Notes under the pieces: model-generated
Seen by the model: only the letters and a program-made list of their open reading frames with translations
Told to the model about the DNA's origin: nothing
Database searches by the model: none
Shown here: positions 36,301 through 43,896 of the stretch, in pieces
Position numbering within the stretch: position 1 is the stretch's first letter
Layout of the letters: every line of letters begins with the position of its first letter
NCBI GenBank assembly: GCA_002483105.1
Contig: DLHG01000009.1
Span: 366,791-430,790, forward strand
DNA from: Bacteroidetes bacterium UBA7674
GTDB taxonomy: Bacteria; Bacteroidota; Bacteroidia; Chitinophagales; Chitinophagaceae
Length of the DNA: 64,000 nt
Direction: 5' to 3'
Translations under genes and position numbers: made by a program

Positions 36301-37058
36301 GCAAAATGAGCCTTTATGCTGAAAATGGTGTTACTGATGCCGCCGGTGATGATACTACGTTTGCAGTAGGTGGATTTTCGGATAACCCGGTGATAGAGAA
36401 TACACCTCCGGTAGTAATGCCTTATATAGAGGACTCACTCTTCAGAGATGGAGGCTTAACAGGTGCTAATACGCTGCTATACGTAGTGCTGGAAGACGAA
36501 ACAGGCATTAATGTGTCGGGCAACACAGTGGGGCATGATCTGACAGCTATACTGGATGGTGACGCGCAAAACCCGTACATAATGAATGACTATTATGAAA
36601 CAGAGCCTAACACTTACAAGAAAGGATACGTCTATTTCCCTGTAACGGGTTTGAGTAATGGTAAGCACTCACTGACGGTAAAAGCCTGGGATGTGAATAA
36701 TAACTCAGGAGAAGGAACAGTGAACTTTGAGGTTGCAGATGGGGAAGTGGTAAGGATAAACAACCTGATGAACTATCCGAACCCGTTCAGTGACAAGACA
36801 CATTTCGTTTTTGAGCATAATCACCCTGATGAAGCAATGGATGTAAGTATTAACATATACAGCACTTCGGGGTCATTGGTACGCACGATAAGGCAGAATT
36901 TTACCCCAACAGGTAGCCGTAGTGTAGAAATAACATGGGATGGAACGGATAATAACGGCCAGCAGATAGCAAATGGCCTTTATGTTTATCGCCTGAAGCT
37001 TGCTACAGCTACAGGAATAAATGAGACAGCATACCAAAAGCTTGTAATTATCCGTTAA
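33321..37058 (+). CDS. porU: T9SS C-terminal signal peptidase PorU
   Basis: 1245 residues from ATG 33321 (signal peptide MRKLAFILILSFTAVLS); the frame is open back to 33222 but the promoter lies inside that part. The centre is a gingipain-like peptidase C25 domain: DYIIVTHPKFINQANELADF, RDYAKMFYDRAG, YLLLFGDGSYDYK, the catalytic His753 in NYSGHGNT and Cys787 in TATCDYGQFDHPE. The C-terminus has NYPNPFSDKTHFVFEH, YSTSGSLVRTI, a FlgD-like WDGTDNNGQ stretch and NGLYVYRLKL. PorU is a sortase-like enzyme that removes the T9SS sorting domain and attaches cargo to A-LPS. porV follows after about 95 bases. Confidence 0.93.
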   Translation: MRKLAFILILSFTAVLSAEADSKNTFTVSESDISSGFFAKKVWLEHYAIPDIKLTEINYLPIGQIPLTALPSDPSKFQVVLGKERKRPFAIIRIPAYSLDEATGAARRIASLGVTVTENPSLAPEIPQAKSTASSSVLASGNWYKIAVEAIGFVKVDFNFIANSLGVSPSGINTANIRVYGNGGNMLSENNAVPRQSDLTENPIWVNDGGDGVLNDGDYIVFYATGPTGWYPITGIGTFAHIANVYEDKAYYFLNFDLGPGQRVQTQAPAGASNVTVNDFDHYAVYEKDLVNPGTLGKEWWGEEFSSDPGKTLSHTINMNLGPLTGEPAKFRVWMGARTEPGVANNYTVNVNGQNFTTTQIIGFYTPMLDTELKFEKSVSGSTDVTISYQASLSTNKAFLNFIEVNARRQLTVSGVQQLLFRDMRSVAAGNVAGYNLQGASSATQVWDVTDPLMPVRMSGSLNGSTYSFTQDAATLHEFAAINGSDLPVPAFVSKVDNQNLHGSEQVDYIIVTHPKFINQANELADFHRARNLRVVVATTGQVYNEFSSGGQDISAIRDYAKMFYDRAGNDTAQMPKYLLLFGDGSYDYKDRITNNSNYVPTFESLEYNYSIESYSGDDFFSFLDDNENIENLTGVFNTMDIGVGRFPVIQEGDAQALINKIKNYKSPNSLGPWKLSVSLAADNADGAGDHMNDAETMGGAILSNTNIFNFSKVYLDAIRRIATPGGLRAPDANKAINDQIFKGTFLLNYSGHGNTQVLADERMIIQDDYSKWKNINKLPIIITATCDYGQFDHPEYVSSGEALMLKNDGGAIATLTTTALVYASGNRKINSQFLQDQFAYKNGKNYSLGDAFRLAKNETYQASMDPGELINFRKFALLGDPALVPAFPEFNIQIDSLNNGTTGEIIDTISALGAFTVSGQVVDDNNSMLQDFNGRLYATIYDKPKVVQAITSTSRKYKIQNNVIYKGRVNVVNGRFTFAFIAPKDINYDMGNCKMSLYAENGVTDAAGDDTTFAVGGFSDNPVIENTPPVVMPYIEDSLFRDGGLTGANTLLYVVLEDETGINVSGNTVGHDLTAILDGDAQNPYIMNDYYETEPNTYKKGYVYFPVTGLSNGKHSLTVKAWDVNNNSGEGTVNFEVADGEVVRINNLMNYPNPFSDKTHFVFEHNHPDEAMDVSINIYSTSGSLVRTIRQNFTPTGSRSVEITWDGTDNNGQQIANGLYVYRLKLATATGINETAYQKLVIIR

Positions 37059-37115
37059 AGGGGAATATGCGGTATAATTTTTGATATAACCGTGTATATT
37101 CTAGTAGTAATCAAA

Positions 37116-37123
37116 TATCTTTG
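37116..37123 (+). promoter_or_regulatory. -7 box for porV (TATCTTTG)
   Basis: An exact TAnnTTTG about 30 bases before the ATG at 37154, so porV can be transcribed independently of porU. Confidence 0.5.
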
Positions 37124-37153
37124 CAGAACATTAAAAAAATAAATAATAATAGG

Positions 37154-38341
37154 ATGGCAAAACGCTTTGCTTTAATTGGCTTGGGTCTGATGGCTTGTTT
37201 TTCGGGAAATGTTGCGCATGCGCAGAATTCGAATGTGAATGGATCAAAAAATACTGTAAATACTATTACCACCGCAGTACCATTTTTAAGAATATCCCCT
37301 GATGCTCGTTCAGGCGGAATGGGTGATGTTGGTATTGCTATCAGTGCAGATGCAAACGCACAATTCTGGAATGTTGCGAAAATACCTTTCGCGGCTAAGA
37401 AATACGGTGTTTCGCTGACATATACTCCATGGTTGAAAGACCTTGTGCCGGATATATGGCTGGGTTATATCTCAGGTTTCGCAAAATTCGGCCCTGAAGA
37501 TAACCAGGCAGTGAGTGCGTCGCTTCGTTATTTTAACCTGGGTGACATCAATTATACAGATATTAATGCACAGCCTGTAGGAACAGGTAAGCCACGTGAG
37601 TTCTCATTTGATGTGGGTTACTCTCGCCGTCTGTCTCCGTATTTATCTACAGGTCTTAGCTTACGGTATATTTATTCAGGCCTTGCGGCAGGTGCACAAG
37701 GTACAGGTACTACTTACAAGCCGGGTAATGCTTTTGCTGCTGACCTTGGTGTGTATTACAACAAGACCACTGAACTGGATAATGCCAAAACAAACAACCT
37801 GGCACTAGGCGCGATACTGAGCAATGTGGGTTCTAAAATTTCTTACAGTGTAAATGTGAGAGACTTTATTCCTATCAATCTTGGCTTAGGTGGTGCATTT
37901 ACTCACCAGGCTGATGAATACAATAAGATAACAGTAGCGCTTGATGTAAATAAACTGATGGTGCCTAGTCCGCAATTTGATGCTGCAGGAAACCAATATT
38001 ACCCTCGCGACAAATCTGTGGTATCAGGTATGTTCGGTTCGTTTGGTGATGCACCGGGAGGTTTTGGCGAAGAGCTGAGAGAGTTCCAGCTTTCCCTGGG
38101 TGCTGAATACTGGTATCAAAATCAATTTGCGGTACGTGCGGGTTACTTCTATGAAGACAAGACCAAAGGTGACCGTAAATACTTTAGCTGCGGTGTAGGT
38201 GTGAAATACAATGTATTTAATATCAACGTAGCTTACCTGATTCCTTCCGGTTCAGGTATCAACCGTAACCCTCTTTCGAACACACTGCGTTTCACGCTGA
38301 TGTTTGAATTGGATCAGTTGAATGGTGAAAGTTCTGACTAA
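37154..38341 (+). CDS. porV: T9SS outer-membrane protein PorV (LptO)
   Basis: 395 residues from ATG 37154 (MAKRFALIGLGLMACFS, cleavage near AHAQ). The upstream TTG at 37121 is part of the promoter box. A 14-strand FadL-like barrel is expected; family motifs are LRISPDARSGGMGDVGIAIS, FWNVAKIPFAAKKYGVSLTYTPWL, and EYWYQNQFAVRAGYFYED. PorV shuttles cargo from the translocon to PorU. A terminator follows directly, so porU-porV form the complete unit. Confidence 0.94.
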   Translation: MAKRFALIGLGLMACFSGNVAHAQNSNVNGSKNTVNTITTAVPFLRISPDARSGGMGDVGIAISADANAQFWNVAKIPFAAKKYGVSLTYTPWLKDLVPDIWLGYISGFAKFGPEDNQAVSASLRYFNLGDINYTDINAQPVGTGKPREFSFDVGYSRRLSPYLSTGLSLRYIYSGLAAGAQGTGTTYKPGNAFAADLGVYYNKTTELDNAKTNNLALGAILSNVGSKISYSVNVRDFIPINLGLGGAFTHQADEYNKITVALDVNKLMVPSPQFDAAGNQYYPRDKSVVSGMFGSFGDAPGGFGEELREFQLSLGAEYWYQNQFAVRAGYFYEDKTKGDRKYFSCGVGVKYNVFNINVAYLIPSGSGINRNPLSNTLRFTLMFELDQLNGESSD

Positions 38342-38365
38342 TAGTTTTAAGGAATATTGATAATG

Positions 38366-38398
38366 ATAAGGGCTGCTTCATACGAAGCAGCCCTTATT
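38366..38398 (+). terminator. Intrinsic terminator after porV
   Basis: Perfect stem ATAAGGGCTGCTTC / GAAGCAGCCCTTAT with loop ATAC, then TTATT. Confidence 0.88.
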
Positions 38399-38514
38399 TA
38401 TTGTGGTTGGTGTCAGTAAGCCTTCAAAGCGTCAGACGCGTTGTCGAGATCACGCGTCGTTCTGCGCGAGGTGCAAGCGCGGACGCTTGCAGCAGTATGG
38501 GGCAAAGATTTACT

Positions 38515-38619
38515 TGTCATGTTGAGCACAGCGAAACATCTGTCAGTATGGATGGGAGCTATGGAGACGGAACCACGCCGAACGTGCGGATAGATCCTTC
38601 GCTATCGCTCAGGATGACA
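38515..38619. repeat. Interspersed inverted repeat, TGTCAT...ATGACA family, copy 2
   Basis: Left arm 38515-38542 (TGTCATGTTGAGCACAGCG...) and right arm 38592-38619 (AGATCCTTCGCTATCGCTCA...) are imperfect reverse complements. Related to 21157-21240. The ~110 bases before it (38405-38510) hold other non-coding sequence with a perfect short hairpin GCAAGCG-CGGA-CGCTTGC (38473-38490). Confidence 0.68.
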
Positions 38620-38640
38620 GGCATGGGTTAGTGACGGCAT

Positions 38641-38673
38641 AAAAAAGCCGCCCCGGTTATCCGGGGCGGCTTT
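38641..38673 (-). terminator. Intrinsic terminator after the first LolA-like gene
   Basis: Perfect GC-rich stem AAAGCCGCCCCGG / CCGGGGCGGCTTT with loop TTAT; the minus strand continues into a T-run. Confidence 0.88.
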
Positions 38674-38693
38674 CAATGAATATTATTCAGAGA

Positions 38694-39419
38694 CTATTTA
38701 GCAGGTTTGAAAACACTGTCTTCAATTGTTTTATTCGCTTCAACAGAAGTGAAAGTCATTTCACCAAAGTTCGGGTCTGCACCGGACATTGGTACAGAGA
38801 TGCCTTCAGGTAATTTTTTGTAGTTAAGGTATGTGCTTACTACTTCAGCTTTTTGACCAGGTTGTACTTCAGCCATTTCTGTTTTCTTTGTTAAGAAATT
38901 AGTTGTAGCATCAAAATACATTGTAATGTCACCATCAGCATCAGCTACAGTCACTTTGTGACAATCTTTGCCATCTACTTTTTCTTTACCTACATAAGTT
39001 GCTTTTGTGCCTTTTTGTTTCAGCAGGATAACTTCGTCTGTCAGGTCAAGTGCTTCTTTAGTAGATGCAAGTTGTTCAGCAGGCATTGCTTGTGGTTCTG
39101 TCTGGCCGCCGATCGGGAAAAACTGCCAGCCTTCAGTAGCTGTAAAAATTACGTAGTTGTTGATGACAGTGCCTTGCATATCAAAGTCGAGGTCCATACG
39201 GAACGCTTTGTTCTGTACCTGGTTAAGAGTCACCTTTGCTTCGTTGCCTTGTATGCTTACAGTGCCCACTTTCTTCAGGGAAGTTATTTTCTTCCAGCTA
39301 TCGGCGCCACCTACAGCAGCAATATGCTTATTCATTACATCATCTGCTGATTGTGCAGTCATCGTGAAACTGCCCAACAGCATAGCGGAAGCGAACAGCG
39401 ATAGTTTTAATGTTCTCAT
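38694..39419 (-). CDS. Secreted LolA-like protein (paralogue A)
   Basis: 241 residues. Signal peptide MRTLKLSLFASAMLLGSFTMTA, then AQSADDVMNKHIAAVGG. The body is a LolA/outer-membrane lipoprotein-sorting-like beta sheet (VGTVSIQGNEAKVTLNQVQ, VTVADADGDITMYFDATTN, TSVEANKTIEDSVFKPAK). It shares length, order of motifs and the end signature with the gene at 39523-40242, so the two are tandem paralogues about 100 bases apart. It probably binds a lipid or acyl chain in the periplasm; the function is not known. It is transcribed downstream of paralogue B and is closed by a strong terminator. Confidence 0.75.
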   Translation of the reverse strand: MRTLKLSLFASAMLLGSFTMTAQSADDVMNKHIAAVGGADSWKKITSLKKVGTVSIQGNEAKVTLNQVQNKAFRMDLDFDMQGTVINNYVIFTATEGWQFFPIGGQTEPQAMPAEQLASTKEALDLTDEVILLKQKGTKATYVGKEKVDGKDCHKVTVADADGDITMYFDATTNFLTKKTEMAEVQPGQKAEVVSTYLNYKKLPEGISVPMSGADPNFGEMTFTSVEANKTIEDSVFKPAK

Positions 39420-39522
39420 TTATTTTCTATGTTTAAATATTTGACTGCAAAATACATAATAGCTTACATATTGCCGGTGCAGCCTAGTTAAATTATTTTA
39501 AGAAAAATACAGTTTTACATAT

Positions 39523-40242
39523 TTATGGCTTAAAAACGTTGTCATCTATCGTTTTGTTCAGCTCAACGTCTGTAATGGTTATGTCCTGGTAATCGTTCTT
39601 TGCTTTCATTGCCAACACTATACCTTCAGGAAATCTCTTGAAATCGCTGAATGTGGTGGCTATGTCCATTGCGCCCTGGGCGGTCTCCACTCTTTCAATA
39701 TCCCTTACCTTATAGTAGGTGGTTGCATCGAAGTACACGGTCTTGGGGATGCCACTTTTGCCGGTAATCTTCAACTTGTAGCATTCGGTACCATTTACAG
39801 CTTCTTTTCCTGAAAGCTCTGCTTTAAACCCCTTCTCCTTATAGTTGATGTAATCATCGCTGGGGTCAAGTTGATCTTGTAATTCTTTTACCCGCTCAGC
39901 AGGCATTGCTGTAGGCTTGGTGATACCAGGTTTAGCATCAGGTGTCATCAGGTCCAGGTTCCAGCCTCCGGTTGGGGTTACTATTTCGTAACCCTGGCTC
40001 AATCCGCCCATAGTAATTTCACTACGAACTCCTTTACCTCTTACTACGGTCTCTATTACGCCTACTTCCTGTCCTGCAGCAACCATTTTTATGGTGGTCT
40101 TCATGCTGTTTATTTTGTTCCATGCATCGCCGCCTATGGCTGCCTGATGCCTAGTCATGATCTCTTCTGCGGTTTGTGCACTTACACCCAAACTGCCCAG
40201 CAGTATTATAAATGCTAACAGTGGTAGTTTTAATGCTTTCAT
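39523..40242 (-). CDS. Secreted LolA-like protein (paralogue B)
   Basis: 239 residues from the ATG at 40242 (MKALKLPLLAFIILLGSLGVS, then AQTAEEIMTRHQAAIGG). An upstream extension to 40278 is not supported. The same family marks as paralogue A: EIMTRHQAAIGGDAWNKI versus DVMNKHIAAVGGADSWKKI, a central PTAMPAERVKELQ versus QAMPAEQLASTKE, and the ends ELNKTIDDNVFKP versus EANKTIEDSVFKP. Its lipid-binding-type fold is inferred from the LolA resemblance. It lies downstream of the ABC-F gene (19-base gap) on the same strand. Confidence 0.75.
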   Translation of the reverse strand: MKALKLPLLAFIILLGSLGVSAQTAEEIMTRHQAAIGGDAWNKINSMKTTIKMVAAGQEVGVIETVVRGKGVRSEITMGGLSQGYEIVTPTGGWNLDLMTPDAKPGITKPTAMPAERVKELQDQLDPSDDYINYKEKGFKAELSGKEAVNGTECYKLKITGKSGIPKTVYFDATTYYKVRDIERVETAQGAMDIATTFSDFKRFPEGIVLAMKAKNDYQDITITDVELNKTIDDNVFKP

Positions 40243-40261
40243 TTGGTCATCGTTTGAAATG

Positions 40262-42154
40262 TTATGAAATATACTCACTCAATTCCAACCAGCGAAGTTC
40301 TTTTTCTTCCAGCAGAGTGGTTATTTCTATCATTCTATTGCTGAGCTTCTGTATCTCGTCGAATGATACGTTCTCAGAGCTCATCTTTTGAGATATTTCT
40401 TCCTTTTCTTTTTCCAGCGCAGGCATATCCTTTTCCAGTTGCTCGAATTCGTGTTTTTCCTTAAAGGAGAATTTCTTCTTCTCCTTTGTCGCCACCTTCG
40501 GAGCTTCCTCTACAACAGGCGGTGGATTCTTAGCCAGTTGTTGTTCTCTTTTTTCTTCTTCTTTCTGCCAGATGCGGTATTGGGAATAGTTGCCCGGGTA
40601 ATCGCGGATATAACCTTCGCCTTCAAAAACAAAGAGGTGATCTACGAGCCTGTCCATGAAATAACGATCGTGCGATACAATGATCAGGCAACCCTGGTAT
40701 TCACTCAGGAATTTCTCCAGAACGGCGAGGGTAGGGAGGTCAAGATCATTGGTCGGTTCATCCAGTATCAGGAAGTTGGGGCTGCGGAATAGTATGGAAA
40801 GCAGTTGCAAACGTTTTTTCTCGCCACCACTAAGGCTGGAAAGATAAGTATACTGCTGCTCCGGTGGGAACAGGAATAAGGTCAGGAACTGTGAAGCGCT
40901 CATAGAGCCACCACCCGCCAGCGGGAAGGTCTCTGCTATGTCTTTCACATATTCTATCACGCGCATGTCTTCCTTTATCTCCAGGCCCTTCTGTGAGAAG
41001 TTACCGAATACCACAGTGTCACCGATATTTACCTTGCCGCTATCGGCAGGTTCCAGCCCCTGTAGCATTTGCAGGAAGGTTGACTTGCCCGCACCGTTCT
41101 TGCCTATGATGCCAATACGGTCGCCTTTTTTGAAGGTATAGTCAAAGCCCTTCATCAGCACCTTGTCACCAAAGCTTTTGTACACTTTCTTCAGTTCTGC
41201 AATTTTCCCGCCCAGGCGGTTCATTTTCATTTGCAGTTCTATCTTATTGTCTTCTATGCGTTGTTTGGCTTTTGCCTCTACTTCGTAGAAGTTGTCCTGG
41301 CGGCTTTTCGACTTAACGGTCCTTGCCTTTGGTTGCTTGCGCATCCATTCCAGCTCTTTGCGGTATTCGTTCTTCGCTTTGTCTATACTTGCCAGTTGGC
41401 TGTCTATCCGGGCAGCCTTCTTTTCCATGTAGTTCTCGTAGTCACCTTTGTATTCAAACAGCTCGCTGTCGTCTATTTCCCATACTTCGTTGCAGACAGT
41501 ATCAAGGAAATAACGATCGTGGGTCACCATCAGCAGGGTTACTTTTTCCTGGTTCAGATAGTGTTCCAGCCACTCTACCATTTCCACATCAAGGTGGTTG
41601 GTAGGCTCATCCATTATCAGCAGGACGTGCTTGTGCTCAAAACCTATGTCTATTAGTGTTTGAGCCAGCGCCACACGCTTACGTTGCCCGCCCGAGAGCG
41701 TGCTAACTACCTGGTCGAGGTGGTGGATATTCAGTTTGGAGAGTATTTGCTGCACCTTCGCTTCATGTTCCCATGCGCCAAGCTCATCCAGACGAGTGAG
41801 TGCATTGCCCATCTCATCAGGGTCTGTATTGCCGCTGTCCACCAGTTTTTCATAGTCGCGCAGAGCTTCTACTACAGGGTTCTTCACATGGAAAATGTTG
41901 TCCAGCACTGAAAGGTTCTCGTCAAACTTAGGTTCCTGCTCAAAAAGAGCCACCGTTACATCCTTGTGGATAGTGAGTTTGCCGCCGTCGGGCACGTCTT
42001 GCCCGGCGAGGATCTTCAGTAAAGTCGATTTCCCGCTACCATTCTTAGCCACTAAAGCTATTTTATCCCCTTCGCTGATGTGAAAAGTGATATTCTCAAA
42101 AAGCGGCTTAATTCCGTATGATTTGCTGATACGTTCCGCTGATAAATAATGCAT
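40262..42154 (-). CDS. ABC-F family ATPase (Uup/YdiF-like)
   Basis: 630 residues from the ATG at 42154 (MHYLSAERISKSYG). The frame open to 42316 contains repeat sequence and the promoter and is not used. Two ATPase domains: Walker A GKNGSGKST and GKNGAGKST; signatures LSGGQRKRVALAQ and LSGGEKKRLQLLS; Walker B MDEPTNHLDV and LDEPTNDLDLP. Between them is the charged linker typical of ABC-F, and the C-terminus is a coiled coil (EKKKFSFKEKHEFEQLEK), as in Uup/YdiF. No membrane segments. These proteins act on the ribosome or on DNA structure; the individual role cannot be assigned. Confidence 0.92.
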   Translation of the reverse strand: MHYLSAERISKSYGIKPLFENITFHISEGDKIALVAKNGSGKSTLLKILAGQDVPDGGKLTIHKDVTVALFEQEPKFDENLSVLDNIFHVKNPVVEALRDYEKLVDSGNTDPDEMGNALTRLDELGAWEHEAKVQQILSKLNIHHLDQVVSTLSGGQRKRVALAQTLIDIGFEHKHVLLIMDEPTNHLDVEMVEWLEHYLNQEKVTLLMVTHDRYFLDTVCNEVWEIDDSELFEYKGDYENYMEKKAARIDSQLASIDKAKNEYRKELEWMRKQPKARTVKSKSRQDNFYEVEAKAKQRIEDNKIELQMKMNRLGGKIAELKKVYKSFGDKVLMKGFDYTFKKGDRIGIIGKNGAGKSTFLQMLQGLEPADSGKVNIGDTVVFGNFSQKGLEIKEDMRVIEYVKDIAETFPLAGGGSMSASQFLTLFLFPPEQQYTYLSSLSGGEKKRLQLLSILFRSPNFLILDEPTNDLDLPTLAVLEKFLSEYQGCLIIVSHDRYFMDRLVDHLFVFEGEGYIRDYPGNYSQYRIWQKEEEKREQQLAKNPPPVVEEAPKVATKEKKKFSFKEKHEFEQLEKDMPALEKEKEEISQKMSSENVSFDEIQKLSNRMIEITTLLEEKELRWLELSEYIS

Positions 42155-42161
42155 AAGGGCG

Positions 42162-42169
42162 CAAAGATA
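42162..42169 (-). promoter_or_regulatory. -7 box for the ABC-F gene (TATCTTTG)
   Basis: An exact TAnnTTTG on the minus strand, 7 bases before the ATG at 42154; near-leaderless. Confidence 0.55.
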
Positions 42170-42177
42170 CGGTGTCG

Positions 42178-42332
42178 CTGCTGGATACTCGCTGCTAGAT
42201 ACTCGTTTTCTTGATACTTGATGCTGGATATCACGAATATATACGATGTTTCCATCCCATTGTATATCCGATATTGAGTATCTAACTGCGAGTATCCAGT
42301 CACGAGAAACGAGCATCCAGTATCGAGTATCC
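42178..42332. repeat. Degenerate GATACTCG repeats in inverted arrangement
   Basis: The left half has several direct units (CTGGATACTCG, CTAGATACTCG, TTGATACTTGATGCTGGATATC) and the right half has them inverted (CGAGTATCCAGTCACGAG, GAGCATCCAGTATCGAGTAT). The whole intergenic block between the divergent ABC-F and pnt genes is made of this and has no coding sequence. Confidence 0.65.
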
Positions 42333-42390
42333 TTTGTTTTGTCAAAACAAGTACCTATATTTCATATCTCTAAATGTTTTCAATTTCTTT

Positions 42391-43518
42391 ATGATCATAG
42401 GTGTTTTGAAAGAACGTGCGCCGGAAACGAGGGTATCGTTGGTGCCGGAGGTAGTGGCTGCTTTGGTAAAGATGAATGTATCGGTATGGGTAGAGCAGGG
42501 TGCGGGAGAAGCCGCATTCTACAGCGATACCGCATATACTGATGCCGGTGCGCAGATAAAAGACGCGTCGTCAATACAATCGGGAGCAGACCTTGTTTTA
42601 GCTATTAATGCGGAAAACATTTCAGGCTTAAAGCCAGGCGGAAGTATGCTGGGAGTTTACCAGCCTCTGTTCAATGGTTCGCTGATGCAGCAATGGGCGG
42701 AAAAAGGATATACCACCTTTAGCCTTGATACTATACCTCGTACCACAAGGGCACAGTCTATGGACGTACTCAGTTCGCAGGCAAATATTGCGGGTTACAA
42801 AGCGGTATTACTTGCCGCTACGGAGTACAGCCGTTACTTCCCTATGTTCATGACCGCAGCGGGTAGTATTCCTCCTGCTAAGGTCTTGATACTGGGTGCG
42901 GGTGTGGCGGGGCTCCAGGCTATTGCAACGGCGCGTCGTCTGGGCGCGGTAGTGGAAGTATTTGATACACGTCCTGCGGTGAAAGAAGAAGTAATGAGCC
43001 TTGGCGCCAAGTTCGTAGAAGTGGAAGGTGCAGCCGATGCCTCAAAGGCAGGTGGCTATGCAGTAGAACAAAGCGAAGATTTCCAGAACAGGCAGAGAGA
43101 TAAGATACACGAACACGCTAAGAAAGCAGATATCATCATCACTACAGCGCAGATACCGGGAAGAAAAGCCCCGATACTGATAACTGCCGCTATGATAAAT
43201 GATATGCGCGCAGGATCTGTGATCATAGATCTGGCTGCTGTAACCGGTGGTAATACCGACTACACTAAGAATAACGAAACAGTGATGCACAATGGTGTGA
43301 GCATAATAGGTAATTCCTTCCTTTCCGCAACCATGCCTGCTGATGCCAGCAAGCTATATAGCAAGAATGTGCTCAACTTCCTGAAACTTATCATAGACAA
43401 AGACGGCAACCTGAACCTGAATATGGCAGACGACCTGGTAGCAGGTACCTGCATAACATACGAAGGTAAAATAGTGAATGAAAGAGTTGCCTCATCATTA
43501 TCAGCAACCGTAAATTAA
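42391..43518 (+). CDS. pntAA: NAD(P) transhydrogenase subunit alpha part 1
   Basis: 375 residues from ATG 42391 (MIIGVLKERAPETRVSLVPE); the upstream stretch (from 42334) reads through a likely promoter (TTTGTTTTG, TATATTTC). The NAD(H)-binding domain I shows LGAGVAGLQAIATARRLGAVVEVFD, VKEEVMSLGAKFVEV and DIIITTAQIPGRKAPILIT, VIIDLAAVTGGNTD. It couples hydride transfer NADH to NADP+ to proton uptake. Three-gene split forms (alpha1, alpha2, beta) are common outside enterics. pntAB follows after 23 bases. Confidence 0.94.
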   Translation: MIIGVLKERAPETRVSLVPEVVAALVKMNVSVWVEQGAGEAAFYSDTAYTDAGAQIKDASSIQSGADLVLAINAENISGLKPGGSMLGVYQPLFNGSLMQQWAEKGYTTFSLDTIPRTTRAQSMDVLSSQANIAGYKAVLLAATEYSRYFPMFMTAAGSIPPAKVLILGAGVAGLQAIATARRLGAVVEVFDTRPAVKEEVMSLGAKFVEVEGAADASKAGGYAVEQSEDFQNRQRDKIHEHAKKADIIITTAQIPGRKAPILITAAMINDMRAGSVIIDLAAVTGGNTDYTKNNETVMHNGVSIIGNSFLSATMPADASKLYSKNVLNFLKLIIDKDGNLNLNMADDLVAGTCITYEGKIVNERVASSLSATVN

Positions 43519-43541
43519 TAACAAACTTATTCTGAAAATAT

Positions 43542-43859
43542 ATGGACGGTTTAATCAACTTTTTTATCAGTAACTATCAGCTTATCACGATAGTGATACT
43601 CTCAATATTCCTTGGAATAGAAGTGATCTCTCGTGTGCCATCCGTACTGCACACACCGCTGATGAGTGGTGCGAATGCAATACATGGAGTGGTGATCATC
43701 GGCGCTATCATAGTAATGGGACAGGCACACACGGATGATTATCTGGCGCTGACACTCGGCTTCCTGGCGGTTGTACTGGGTACACTGAATGTGGTAGGTG
43801 GCTTTGTGGTAACGGATAGAATGCTGGAAATGTTCAGCAAGAAAAAAAAGAAAAAATAA
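43542..43859 (+). CDS. pntAB: NAD(P) transhydrogenase subunit alpha part 2
   Basis: 105 residues. The membrane part of PntA as a separate protein: hydrophobic helices with FFISNYQLITIVILSIFLGIEVISRVPSVLHTPLMSG, then AIIVMG, FLAVVLGTLNVVGGFVVTDRML and a Lys-rich tail. VPSVLHTPLMSG (broken over the segment) is the family signature. It lies between pntAA and pntB in one operon. Confidence 0.93.
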   Translation: MDGLINFFISNYQLITIVILSIFLGIEVISRVPSVLHTPLMSGANAIHGVVIIGAIIVMGQAHTDDYLALTLGFLAVVLGTLNVVGGFVVTDRMLEMFSKKKKKK

Positions 43860-43896
43860 TCATCAATCAAATCATTTGATCATTCAGTAGAACAAT

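Noticed and set aside
40278..42316. Longer frames for the ABC-F gene and for LolA-like paralogue B
   Set aside because: The ABC-F extension runs through GATACTCG repeats and past the promoter box; the paralogue B extension has a poor composition before its clear signal peptide.
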